In this document: positions 15,940 to 23,987 of the stretch, piece by piece
Layout of the letters: the number at the start of each line of letters is the position of its first letter
Position numbering within the stretch: position 1 is the stretch's first letter
NCBI GenBank assembly: GCA_964645405.1
Contig: CAZYCA010000031.1
Coordinates: 23,575-87,574, forward strand
Reading direction: 5' to 3'
Source of the DNA: JAMWDF01 sp964645405
GTDB lineage: Bacteria; Ratteibacteria; UBA8468; B48-G9; DSTR01
Length of the DNA: 64,000 nt
Notes under the pieces: model-generated
What the model was told of the DNA's origin: nothing
The model's database searches: none
The model's input: only the letters and a program-made list of their open reading frames with translations
Position numbers and translations under genes: made by a program

Positions 15940-18093
15940 ATGGAAAGAATAGAAATTGAAGTCGGTGGAAAAAAAATAATCCTGGAAAGGGGGTATGTTG
16001 CCAGGCAGGCTCATGGAGCTATCTGGGTGCAGTGCGGAGATACGATTGTTTTGACTACCGCCGTCGCCTCAGAAGAACCAAAGCAGGAGGTAGACTTTTT
16101 CCCTCTGATGTGCGAGTATCGGGAGCAAACTTCTGCAGCAGGAAAAATTCCTGGTGGTTTTTTTAAGAGGGAAGGCCGGCCCACGGAAAGAGAAATTCTT
16201 ACTTCCAGGGTTATTGACAGATCTATCCGTCCTCTTTTCCCGGAGACTTACCGCCATGAAGTTCAGATAACCAGTATGTTACTTTCCGCGGATGCGGAGA
16301 ATGACCCGGATATACTTGCCATCCTTGGTGCCTCGGCAGCTCTCTGCAGTTCACCGATACCTTTTCAGGGACCGGTGGCTGCTGTAAGAGTCGGTTTCCT
16401 TGACGAGCAGTTTATCATCAATCCTGGTCTTTCCGTCCTGGAAAAAAGCAAAATAAATCTCCTTTTGAGCGCAACAGAAAATTCCATTATTATGATGGAA
16501 GGTAGCTGTCAGGAAGTTAGCGAGGATAAGTTTTTGGAAGCAGTATCCTTCGGTCTGAAACATCTGCTTAATCTCATATCCTGCCAGAAGGAGTGGATAC
16601 AGGAGAAAAATTTTACTCCGCCAGCACAGAATTCCACCTGGTACCAGAAAGCCGGGGAATTTTTATCCGGCCGGATTGACAGGGCTTACCAGTATCCGGA
16701 AAAAGCTACCCGGAGCAAGTTTTATAAAACATTAAAAGAGGAATTCATTGCCAGCTGTCCGGAGGAAGAAGTGAAATTAGCCTCGGATATCTATGAGACT
16801 GTACTGGAGAAAAAAATAAGGTCTCTAATTTTAAATAGTGGCCGCAGACTGGATGGACGGTCGTTTACGGAAGTTCGGCCGATTGATATTAAGGTTGGAC
16901 TTCTCCCAAGAAACCATGGTTCTGCTCTTTTTACCCGTGGTCAGACCCAGTGCATTGCCTCGGTAACACTGGGAGCAAAACACGATGAGCAAAGGATAGA
17001 TGGTCTTTTTGAGGAGACAACCAAGCGTTTTATGCTGCACTATAATTTTCCTCCTTTCTGTGTGGGGGAGGCTGTCCCGATGCGTTCCCCTTCCCGGCGA
17101 GAGATTGGACATGGAGCGCTGGCTGAACGTTCTCTATCTTTTGTTATTCCTTCTGAAGATATTTTCCCTTACACGATAAGAATTGTCGCCAACATTCTTG
17201 AATCCAATGGCTCCTCGTCTATGGCAACAGTCTGCGCAGGAAGTTTAGCCCTCATGGATGCCGGTGTACCAATTTCCCGGCATGTCTCCGGGGTGGCTCT
17301 GGGAATGATTATGGAAGGTGATAAATACGTCATTTTGACAGATATTGCGGGTGAAGAAGACCATTATGGAGACGTGGACCTTAAGGTTGCCGGGACATCT
17401 TCCGGTATTACGGGTTTTCAACTTGATGTCAAAACCAGTGCTTTCACCTTAGATATTCTGGCAAAAGCCCTCCAGCAGAGCCAGAAAGCCCGGCTGGAGA
17501 TTTTAGAAAAAATGAACGCGGTACTTCCTGCTGCCCGGACCGGGATTTCTCCGTATGCTCCCAAAATTGTAACCTTCAAGATTAAGCCAGAAAAGATTGG
17601 TCTGGTCATCGGTCCTGGCGGCAAAACCATTAGAAGTATTATTGAAAAAACTGGAGTAGAAATTGACGTGGAAGATGATGGTACAGTTCACATCTCTTCT
17701 CCTCATGCTGCTGCCTGCCAGCAGGCCCAGGCAGAGATTCTTTCCCTTACTGAGGAACCAGCTGTGGGTAAGATTTACAATGGTATCGTGACAAAGATTT
17801 TGCCATTTGGTGCGCTGGTGAAAATTCTACCATCTCAAGAGGGTATGGTCCACATCTCCGAGCTTGCACCCCACCGCGTGGAATCAGTGGAAGACGTTTT
17901 ATCAGTGGGGTCAGAAATCAGAGTGAAGGTTATTGGTATTGATGAAAGTGGTAGACTCCGATTGAGTCGTAAACAAACGCTGACTCCTGAAGAAATTGCA
18001 CGCGAGAAAGAGAATGCTCACAAACAGGGACAGAAAGAGGTCTCCTCACACGAGAGAAAGAAAAGTCATAATCGTACCAACCGCTATCGGTAA
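15940..18093 (+). CDS. pnp: polyribonucleotide nucleotidyltransferase (PNPase)
   Basis: Phosphorolytic 3'-5' exoribonuclease of the RNA degradosome. Two RNase PH-like domains are seen (first with YREQTSAAGKIPGGFFKREG, second with GRRLDGRSFTEVRPI and MRSPSRREIGHGALAERSL), followed by the KH domain (IGLVIGPGGKTIRSIIEKTG) and an S1 domain (GKIYNGIVTKILPFGALVKI). The product is 717 residues, with a basic tail. The ATG at 15940 fits the family; a GTG at 15919 overlapping the rpsO stop (GTGA) would add seven unmatched residues and cannot be excluded. Confidence 0.97.
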   Translation: MERIEIEVGGKKIILERGYVARQAHGAIWVQCGDTIVLTTAVASEEPKQEVDFFPLMCEYREQTSAAGKIPGGFFKREGRPTEREILTSRVIDRSIRPLFPETYRHEVQITSMLLSADAENDPDILAILGASAALCSSPIPFQGPVAAVRVGFLDEQFIINPGLSVLEKSKINLLLSATENSIIMMEGSCQEVSEDKFLEAVSFGLKHLLNLISCQKEWIQEKNFTPPAQNSTWYQKAGEFLSGRIDRAYQYPEKATRSKFYKTLKEEFIASCPEEEVKLASDIYETVLEKKIRSLILNSGRRLDGRSFTEVRPIDIKVGLLPRNHGSALFTRGQTQCIASVTLGAKHDEQRIDGLFEETTKRFMLHYNFPPFCVGEAVPMRSPSRREIGHGALAERSLSFVIPSEDIFPYTIRIVANILESNGSSSMATVCAGSLALMDAGVPISRHVSGVALGMIMEGDKYVILTDIAGEEDHYGDVDLKVAGTSSGITGFQLDVKTSAFTLDILAKALQQSQKARLEILEKMNAVLPAARTGISPYAPKIVTFKIKPEKIGLVIGPGGKTIRSIIEKTGVEIDVEDDGTVHISSPHAAACQQAQAEILSLTEEPAVGKIYNGIVTKILPFGALVKILPSQEGMVHISELAPHRVESVEDVLSVGSEIRVKVIGIDESGRLRLSRKQTLTPEEIAREKENAHKQGQKEVSSHERKKSHNRTNRYR

Positions 18094-18119
18094 GATATGA
18101 TTAGACCAGGGAGGAAAAG

Positions 18120-19841
18120 ATGAGTGGTGCTGTCTGTCTTTCTACAAAAAATGTTGAAAAACAGAAACTTCCTGTCCTGGGAGTTTTTGCTCCCTGTGAC
18201 CCCAGGTTAGATGACGGCTCCAGACAGAGGGCGCGCAACATAGTACGGTTGACAGCTGAGGCTCTTGCCAGACATGTCAGAAATGTTGATGGTCAACCAG
18301 TACCAGTTGTTTACAGCAATATATTGATTGATGGGGAAAAGGAAGCTGATGCTGTGGCCCGTCAGTTTGAAAATGCTGGTGTTAAAATTCTAATTGGGCT
18401 GCCTGATACCTGGGCTTTCCCCCAGCTGACATTAATTTCCCTTATACAGCAGTTTGCTGACGATACCCCTGTTAACCTTACATGCGGCAACAGCGGACCG
18501 AAACCCGGTGTTGTTTATACTCAGGCATGTAGTGGGGCGGTAGCTCAGTATGGCCGCTTAATGCACATCAATGTTGGCACCTGGCCTGACACTGGCGCAG
18601 AACCAGTGATGACGGAAGCAACATTACAGGCACTGGTTGATTGGTGTCAGGCAGCGATAACTTTTACTGGACTGAAGGGTCGCCGGGTTGTCATCTTTGG
18701 ACATGATTCTATGGGAATGGAAACAGCTCTGGCTCATATCATTCCCACAAGAAATACCTTTGGTCTGGAGATTACCCGTCTGGATATGAAACTTCTCAGT
18801 GATATGCTGGCTAAAAAAGCCTACAATGCCAGTGAACTGAAGGAACTTCGTTCCTGGATAGATAGGCTGGTCGGTCCGCGCTTACAACTACGTGACCAGG
18901 CAGACAGCGAAAGATTCAACATTTCTTTAGCTATGTACCTTGTCGTACGTGACCTGCTGAAGGACCTGAACGCTGTCGGTGGTGGTTTTATGAGTCAGCT
19001 GGAATGGGGATCAGACAGACGCGGGATACCTTTGCCGGTAGCTGACGTGATGGAATCTCTGTTTAATTCCACTTTTGACCATAATGGTCGGAAATCACCC
19101 CTACCTTTTGCTACAGAGGCAGATGTTCAGGGACTTCTCACGATGCTATTTTTCACCCATCTGACAGCCGGTAATCCTCCTCTTTTTATGGATTTTAGAA
19201 AGGTATGGGAGCCATGGGAGATAAAATTGCTGGCGGAAAAGATTGGTCTTTCTTTGAGTGGGCAAGAACTCTGGGAGCAGAGAGGTTTTGTAGACGGGGA
19301 TAACTCTGGCAGTGCCTCCTTTGACTGGGCTGCCCTTCCCGGAACAGATGTAGAAGAGATAATGAGTAAGATTTCTTTTCCTCTGGCTGACGAAGGTTAT
19401 TTCCCGGGTCTGGGAAATTCCGTGACATTCATTTCACCCGGGGGCATCCAGGGTATTGCTGGGCGGCTGGCTTACAGTTCGTTAACACGTACGTTCTCCC
19501 TTATCTGGGACCAAGCACAAACTGTGGAGTTACCGGAGAAACTGGCTAAAGCAGTCTGCCAGACTTCTACTGCTACCTGGCCTCATACCTTTGTGGTGCC
19601 CAAATTTGCCACCATGATGGAATATAAACACTACACACCAGCCAACCACTTCCATATGGTCTGGGCACTAAAACCAGCCCGCCTGGAATACTGGATGGAC
19701 CTGGCTAATGTTATCTCCGTCACACCATGGAGAAATCGGCCAGCATATCAGGAAGGAGTGGATAGACCGCTTCCGTTACTTTATCTGATTAATGGCGGCG
19801 AGACGGCTACCAAGTTAGCCCTGGCAGCCAGAAAAGTTTGA
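18120..19841 (+). CDS. L-fucose/D-arabinose isomerase-family protein
   Basis: The 573-residue protein resembles FucI, the Mn-dependent aldose-ketose isomerase of L-fucose catabolism. The metal-site residues seem preserved: Glu312 in DVMESLFNSTFDHNG, Asp335 in ATEADVQG and His510 in TPANHFHMVW, with spacing close to E. coli FucI (337, 361, 528). The N-terminal two Rossmann-like domains include PVNLTCGNSGPKPGVV. No fucose kinase or aldolase is nearby; it follows pnp by 26 bases with a GGGAGG ribosome-binding site, probably co-transcribed. The actual sugar is unknown. Confidence 0.82.
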   Translation: MSGAVCLSTKNVEKQKLPVLGVFAPCDPRLDDGSRQRARNIVRLTAEALARHVRNVDGQPVPVVYSNILIDGEKEADAVARQFENAGVKILIGLPDTWAFPQLTLISLIQQFADDTPVNLTCGNSGPKPGVVYTQACSGAVAQYGRLMHINVGTWPDTGAEPVMTEATLQALVDWCQAAITFTGLKGRRVVIFGHDSMGMETALAHIIPTRNTFGLEITRLDMKLLSDMLAKKAYNASELKELRSWIDRLVGPRLQLRDQADSERFNISLAMYLVVRDLLKDLNAVGGGFMSQLEWGSDRRGIPLPVADVMESLFNSTFDHNGRKSPLPFATEADVQGLLTMLFFTHLTAGNPPLFMDFRKVWEPWEIKLLAEKIGLSLSGQELWEQRGFVDGDNSGSASFDWAALPGTDVEEIMSKISFPLADEGYFPGLGNSVTFISPGGIQGIAGRLAYSSLTRTFSLIWDQAQTVELPEKLAKAVCQTSTATWPHTFVVPKFATMMEYKHYTPANHFHMVWALKPARLEYWMDLANVISVTPWRNRPAYQEGVDRPLPLLYLINGGETATKLALAARKV

Positions 19842-19851
19842 GATTTGATAC

Positions 19852-20520
19852 TTAAGAAGAATTGATTCCTTTCTGGCGACAGATTTCCATTACAGCGTCC
19901 ACAACCTGTTCTATGGTCATACCGGTAGTATCCAGATAGTGAGCGTCCGGTGGGCAAATCAACGGGGCAATAGAACGTTGAAGGTCTTTCTGGTCCCTGG
20001 CAAGCATCTGGCTTTTTATCGCTTCCAGGTCAGCAGAAAATCCCTTTTCCTTTAACTGCAGGTAACGACGTCTTGCTCTCTCCTCCAGAGAGGCATCCAG
20101 ATAAATTTTGACCTGGGCGTCAGGAAAAACCCTGGTGCTGATATCCCTGCCTTCCATTACCAGATGATGTTTCTTCCGGAAATCCCGCTGGATTTGCCAC
20201 AGTATTTCTCTCACCGCCAGACAGGAAGCAATATAATGGGTGTTACGACTCACTTCTTCATCTCTAATTTCACGACTAATGTCTTCTCCATCCATAAGCA
20301 CCCTGTACCCGGAAGGAGTATCAAAAAGTTCTAATTTAGTGCTGGCAGCCAGTTCCTTAAGCTTTGTGTTATCAGAAAGATGGACTCCTGCTTTTAGCGC
20401 CTTTAAGGTAATTGCCCTGTACATCGCCCCGCTGTCCACAAAAAGGAAACCAAGTCTTCTCGCCACTAACCTGGCGACAGTGCCCTTGCCGGCTGCTGCA
20501 GGCCCGTCAATAGCTACCAC
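19852..20520 (-). CDS. cmk: cytidylate kinase
   Basis: Phosphorylates CMP/dCMP. The 222-residue product starts with the P-loop AIDGPAAAGKGTVARLVA, followed by FVDSGAMYRAITLKAL and later MEGRDISTRVFPDAQVKIYLDAS, all typical of Cmk. The start is GTG at 20520, because an in-frame stop (that of frr) lies 36 bases upstream and no ATG intervenes; AAAGG precedes it. It is the last gene of the pyrK-cmk cluster and converges with the fucose isomerase-like gene, 10 bases between stops. Confidence 0.94.
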   Translation of the reverse strand: MVAIDGPAAAGKGTVARLVARRLGFLFVDSGAMYRAITLKALKAGVHLSDNTKLKELAASTKLELFDTPSGYRVLMDGEDISREIRDEEVSRNTHYIASCLAVREILWQIQRDFRKKHHLVMEGRDISTRVFPDAQVKIYLDASLEERARRRYLQLKEKGFSADLEAIKSQMLARDQKDLQRSIAPLICPPDAHYLDTTGMTIEQVVDAVMEICRQKGINSS

Positions 20521-20544
20521 AAATTTTTTTGCCTTTCTTTCCAG

Positions 20545-21102
20545 TTACTCCTCCATTATTTCTTTCTCTTTTTCCTTGGATTTCTTTTCCAGTTCTTCGA
20601 TAACCTTATCCATAACCTTCTTGACCTCCTCCGTGCCACGGTAGAAATCATCTTCTGAAATCTTCTTCTCCTTTTCGCCGGCTTTTAACTCTTCGTTGGC
20701 CTTGCGTCGCAGTTCTCTCAGTTCTACCTTGGCTTCCTCAGTCATCCGGTGAAGCACCTTAACAAGCTCTCTTCTTCTTTCCTCACTCAACGGAGGAACA
20801 GAGATACGAATAACACCTGCCTCCACCTGGGGATTCAATCCGAGATTACTGGCCTGAATGGCTTTGGCAATTTTGTCAGTAATAGTTTTATCCCAGCACT
20901 GGACAACAATTAGTTGCGGCTGGGGAATAGTTACTGTTGCCAGCTGGTTGATGGGCAATTTGGAACCGTAGTAGTCCACCAGAATTCCTTCCAGAAAGCT
21001 CACCGATGCCCTGCCGGCGCGCAGGCTGTTAACTTCCCTGGAGAAAAAATTCAAAACCTTTTTCATTTTCTCTTCTGTCTCCTGAAGAATCTTATTTTTC
21101 AT
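20545..21102 (-). CDS. frr: ribosome recycling factor
   Basis: RRF splits post-termination ribosomes with EF-G. The 185-residue length is standard. Hallmarks: SREVNSLRAGRASVSFLEGI, VDYYGSKLPINQLATV, then ISVPPLSEERRRELVKVL and the lysine/glutamate-rich C-terminal helix. The ATG at 21102 follows a GGGGGG ribosome-binding stretch and overlaps the pyrH stop by 11 bases, so the classic pyrH-frr pair is translationally coupled. The upstream extension to 21162 is inside pyrH and not similar to RRF. Confidence 0.97.
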   Translation of the reverse strand: MKNKILQETEEKMKKVLNFFSREVNSLRAGRASVSFLEGILVDYYGSKLPINQLATVTIPQPQLIVVQCWDKTITDKIAKAIQASNLGLNPQVEAGVIRISVPPLSEERRRELVKVLHRMTEEAKVELRELRRKANEELKAGEKEKKISEDDFYRGTEEVKKVMDKVIEELEKKSKEKEKEIMEE

Positions 21103-21838
21103 TTTTCCCCCCTGATTTTTTTTCCGGTTCAACCAGTGTTCTCCGTCCCTGGCCACAGACAACTTTTTTCAGGTTACCCTTCTGAAAAAGGTTAAAGACT
21201 ACCACCGGTACATTATTTTGCATACAGAGAGAAATAGCAGCCGCATCCATAATACTCAGTCCCAGTCTGAGAATTTCCTGGTAGCTGACCCGGGTATATC
21301 TTCTGGCGTGCGGGTTCTTTGCCGGGTCAGCAGAATAAATACCGTCTACTTTGGTGGCTTTCAGAATTACTCCGGCCCCAATTTCCACAGCCTTCAATGC
21401 CGCTGCTGTATCAGTGGTAAAGTAGGGATTTCCGGTGCCTCCCACAAAAATCACCACACGTCCTTTCTCCAGATGTCTGAGGGCTCTCCTTCTAATATAA
21501 AGTTCACAAAACTGTCTCATATCAAAGGCACTCTGTACCCTGGTATCCAGTCCTATTTTTTCCAGGGCACTCTGCAGGGCCAGACCGTTGATGACTGTGG
21601 CAAACATACCCATGTAGTCAGCTGTGACCTGGTCAATAACCTTTTCGTCCCTGCTGATACCCCGAAAAATATTACCTCCTCCGACCACCAATCCAATTTC
21701 ACAACCGAGGTTGTGTACCTCTTTTATCTCCCGGGCAATATTCATCAAGGAATGAGAGTCAATCCCGGATTTTCCAGGACCGCCCTGCAGCGCTTCTCCA
21801 GAAAGTTTAATAACTATTCTCTTATAAATTGGTTTCAC
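21092..21838 (-). CDS. pyrH: UMP kinase
   Basis: Hexameric bacterial UMP kinase of the amino acid kinase fold, 248 residues. Visible motifs: KRIVIKLSGEALQG, GLVVGGGNIFRG, ADYMGMFATVINGLAL, GTGNPYFTTDTAAALKAVEI and KVDGIYSADP. The C-terminal tail after residue 232 is basic and slightly longer than usual. Start overlaps metG by four bases. rpsB and tsf, which often precede pyrH, are not here; instead metG does. Confidence 0.97.
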   Translation of the reverse strand: MKPIYKRIVIKLSGEALQGGPGKSGIDSHSLMNIAREIKEVHNLGCEIGLVVGGGNIFRGISRDEKVIDQVTADYMGMFATVINGLALQSALEKIGLDTRVQSAFDMRQFCELYIRRRALRHLEKGRVVIFVGGTGNPYFTTDTAAALKAVEIGAGVILKATKVDGIYSADPAKNPHARRYTRVSYQEILRLGLSIMDAAAISLCMQNNVPVVVFNLFQKGNLKKVVCGQGRRTLVEPEKKSGGKNEK

Positions 21839-23328
21839 TGATTTCTCCTTGGAAAAAGAATAAATCTGGGACCAAGTTGTTGCCCTGTCTCAAGAGGGGC
21901 AAAAATTTCGGTCAATTTACAGGTGGTGGCGTCGCTTTTGTTACCCAGCATCTTGTAGATATTACGACAGGTTTTTGGCATGAAAGGGCTGAGGAAAACA
22001 GCTATCTTTTTTATACCCTCCAGAACCGTCCGGAGTGACCGGGCTGATTCTTCTCCATTGTTACGCCAGGGTGCTTTCTCGTCAAGAAATTTGTTGAGAA
22101 ATGTGATTAGCCGCCAGACAGCTTCCAGGGCCTCGGAAAAAGCCAGAGATTCCATTTTCCCCTGGTAAAGATGGTAAATCTCCTCTGTCAGCCGGGCAAA
22201 GCCATCAGTCTGTCCCTCAGGTATTCTGCCGTCGCACTTCTTCTCCACCAGATTTATGGTGCGGTTTACCAGATTACCAAGGTCATTAGCGAGGTCACTG
22301 TTATATCTTTTTCTAAATGTCTCTTCAGAATATTCACCATCAAGACCAAAGGGCACTTCTCTCATGAGAAAATAGCGCAGGGCACAACTACCATAGTTTT
22401 TCAGGATTTCCAGCGGTGAGATTACATTTCCCAGAGACTTGGACATTTTTTCCTTGTTTACCATCCACCAGCCATGAGCGAAAATCGTGCGGGGCAAAGG
22501 CAGACCCAGCGCCATCAGAATGGCTGGCCAGATAAGGTGGTGAAAGCGGATGATATCTTTACCAATGAGTTGCACGTCCGGCGGCCAGAACTTCTCAAAG
22601 GTCTCGTTTTCCTGAAGATAGCCCACACCGCTCAAATAATTCAAAAGGGCGTCAAACCAGACATATATGGGATAACCTTCCGGTGTAGGCGAGGGAATAC
22701 CCCAGGAAACATTTTGTCTGGTAACGCTTAAATCCAGGAGGCCACGGCTAAGAAAGTTCAGTACCTCATTTCTGCGGAAGTCCGGTTTAACAAATTCAGG
22801 ATGGGACAGGATATAGTCCTGGAGTTTCTTCTGGTAGGCAGACAGCCGAAAAAAATAAGAAGGTTCAGCAATTTCCTTGACCGCTCGGTGGCAGTCCGGA
22901 CAGAGTCTTTGATTTTCCACAGTAAGCGGGTTGACATAGTTTTCTTCATGGACGCAATACCACCCCCGGTATTCCCCGGGATAAATATCCTTCTGCTGAA
23001 GAAGATGACGGAAAACTTTCTGGACCACAGTCTGGTGAGAGGGTTCGGTGGTACGGATAAAGCGGTCATAGGAAATTTCTATCTCCTCCCACAACTTCTT
23101 GTAAGCCCCGGACATACGCTGGACAAGATCCTGAACCCGGCATCCGTTCCTGGCAGCTGCTTCCGCAACTTTCTGGCCGTGTTCATCAGTTCCTGTGAGG
23201 AAAAAGGTCTGGTAATCCTTCATGCGGGCGTATCTTGCCAGGCAATCGGCAGCGACAGTGGTATAAACATGTCCCAGATGCGGCTGGTCGTTTACATAAT
23301 AAAGAGGTGTAGTCAGATAGTATTTCAT
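21835..23328 (-). CDS. metG: methionyl-tRNA synthetase, short form
   Basis: Class I synthetase charging both initiator and elongator tRNA-Met. The 497-residue product has PLYYVNDQPHLGH (HIGH motif at 17-20) and EKMSKSLGN (KMSKS at about 295). It ends after the anticodon-binding helical domain and lacks the C-terminal EMAP-II-like tRNA-binding domain of longer MetRS. The connective-peptide knuckle is odd: GWYCVHEENY has only one Cys where CxxC is usual, with CPDC further on. Four-base overlaps with ricT upstream and pyrH downstream show tight coupling. Confidence 0.95.
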   Translation of the reverse strand: MKYYLTTPLYYVNDQPHLGHVYTTVAADCLARYARMKDYQTFFLTGTDEHGQKVAEAAARNGCRVQDLVQRMSGAYKKLWEEIEISYDRFIRTTEPSHQTVVQKVFRHLLQQKDIYPGEYRGWYCVHEENYVNPLTVENQRLCPDCHRAVKEIAEPSYFFRLSAYQKKLQDYILSHPEFVKPDFRRNEVLNFLSRGLLDLSVTRQNVSWGIPSPTPEGYPIYVWFDALLNYLSGVGYLQENETFEKFWPPDVQLIGKDIIRFHHLIWPAILMALGLPLPRTIFAHGWWMVNKEKMSKSLGNVISPLEILKNYGSCALRYFLMREVPFGLDGEYSEETFRKRYNSDLANDLGNLVNRTINLVEKKCDGRIPEGQTDGFARLTEEIYHLYQGKMESLAFSEALEAVWRLITFLNKFLDEKAPWRNNGEESARSLRTVLEGIKKIAVFLSPFMPKTCRNIYKMLGNKSDATTCKLTEIFAPLETGQQLGPRFILFPRRNQ

Positions 23329-23987
23329 TTGTTTCCGCTTTTGTCCTCGTAAAAGTTTTCTTCAAACGCCAGACAGCAGAGAAGTCTTCCACAAAGTCCT
23401 GTAATTTTGTTAACATCCAGCGGTAACTTCTGGTTCTTCACCATGCGCATGGTAATAGATTCAAAGTCACGCAGCCATCTATAACAACAGAGTAATTCAC
23501 CACAGATTCCGCAGCCACCCTTGAGTTTTGCTTCATCCCGCAAGCCAATTTGTCTCATCTCAATACGGCAGTTAAATATTCCTGCCAGGTCTCTCACCAA
23601 TTTGCGGAAGTCTATTCTTCCTTCTGCCCAGTAATAAAAAGTAATCCGGGAGCGGTCAAAAGAATATTCTACATCTACCAGCTTCATGGGTAACCCGTGA
23701 AGCTGTATTTTCTCTCTGGCAATACTGTAAGCCTGATGTTTTCGCTGTCGGTTTTCATTAATAACTTTCCAGTCTTCTTCTGTGACGGAACGCAGAACTT
23801 TACCCACCACTGTCGGACGGAAAAACCCGGAAGATTCTACAAAGAAAATCAACCGGCCATAGTCCTGTGTTCCCTGAGCAAACTCCACAATACAGTAATC
23901 ACCTCTGGCAATATTCAGACCATCAGGGAGCCGGCAATTAATTAGTTTGTCCACCCGGCGTGTCTGTATCTGAACGATTTTCTCCAT
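23325..23987 (-). CDS. PSP1-domain protein, RicT/YaaT type
   Basis: RicT proteins form an Fe-S complex that adjusts RNase Y activity in Bacillus; in Gram-negatives the role is unclear. The 220-residue product has the PSP1 domain (RGDYCIVEFAQGTQDYG and YYWAEGRIDFRKLVRDLA) and the conserved cysteine clusters GGCGICGELLCC and GLCGRLLCCLAFE that bind iron-sulfur. Start at 23987 (MEKIVQIQTRR) matches the family; a further ATG is at 24005. Either start overlaps the O-antigen ligase-like gene by about 50-70 bases. The ricT-metG order is recurrent in bacteria. Confidence 0.9.
   Translation of the reverse strand: MEKIVQIQTRRVDKLINCRLPDGLNIARGDYCIVEFAQGTQDYGRLIFFVESSGFFRPTVVGKVLRSVTEEDWKVINENRQRKHQAYSIAREKIQLHGLPMKLVDVEYSFDRSRITFYYWAEGRIDFRKLVRDLAGIFNCRIEMRQIGLRDEAKLKGGCGICGELLCCYRWLRDFESITMRMVKNQKLPLDVNKITGLCGRLLCCLAFEENFYEDKSGNK

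Noticed and set aside
21218..21841. 207-codon + strand frame opposite pyrH
   Set aside because: pyrH on the minus strand is certain; the antisense product has no motif and no ribosome-binding site.
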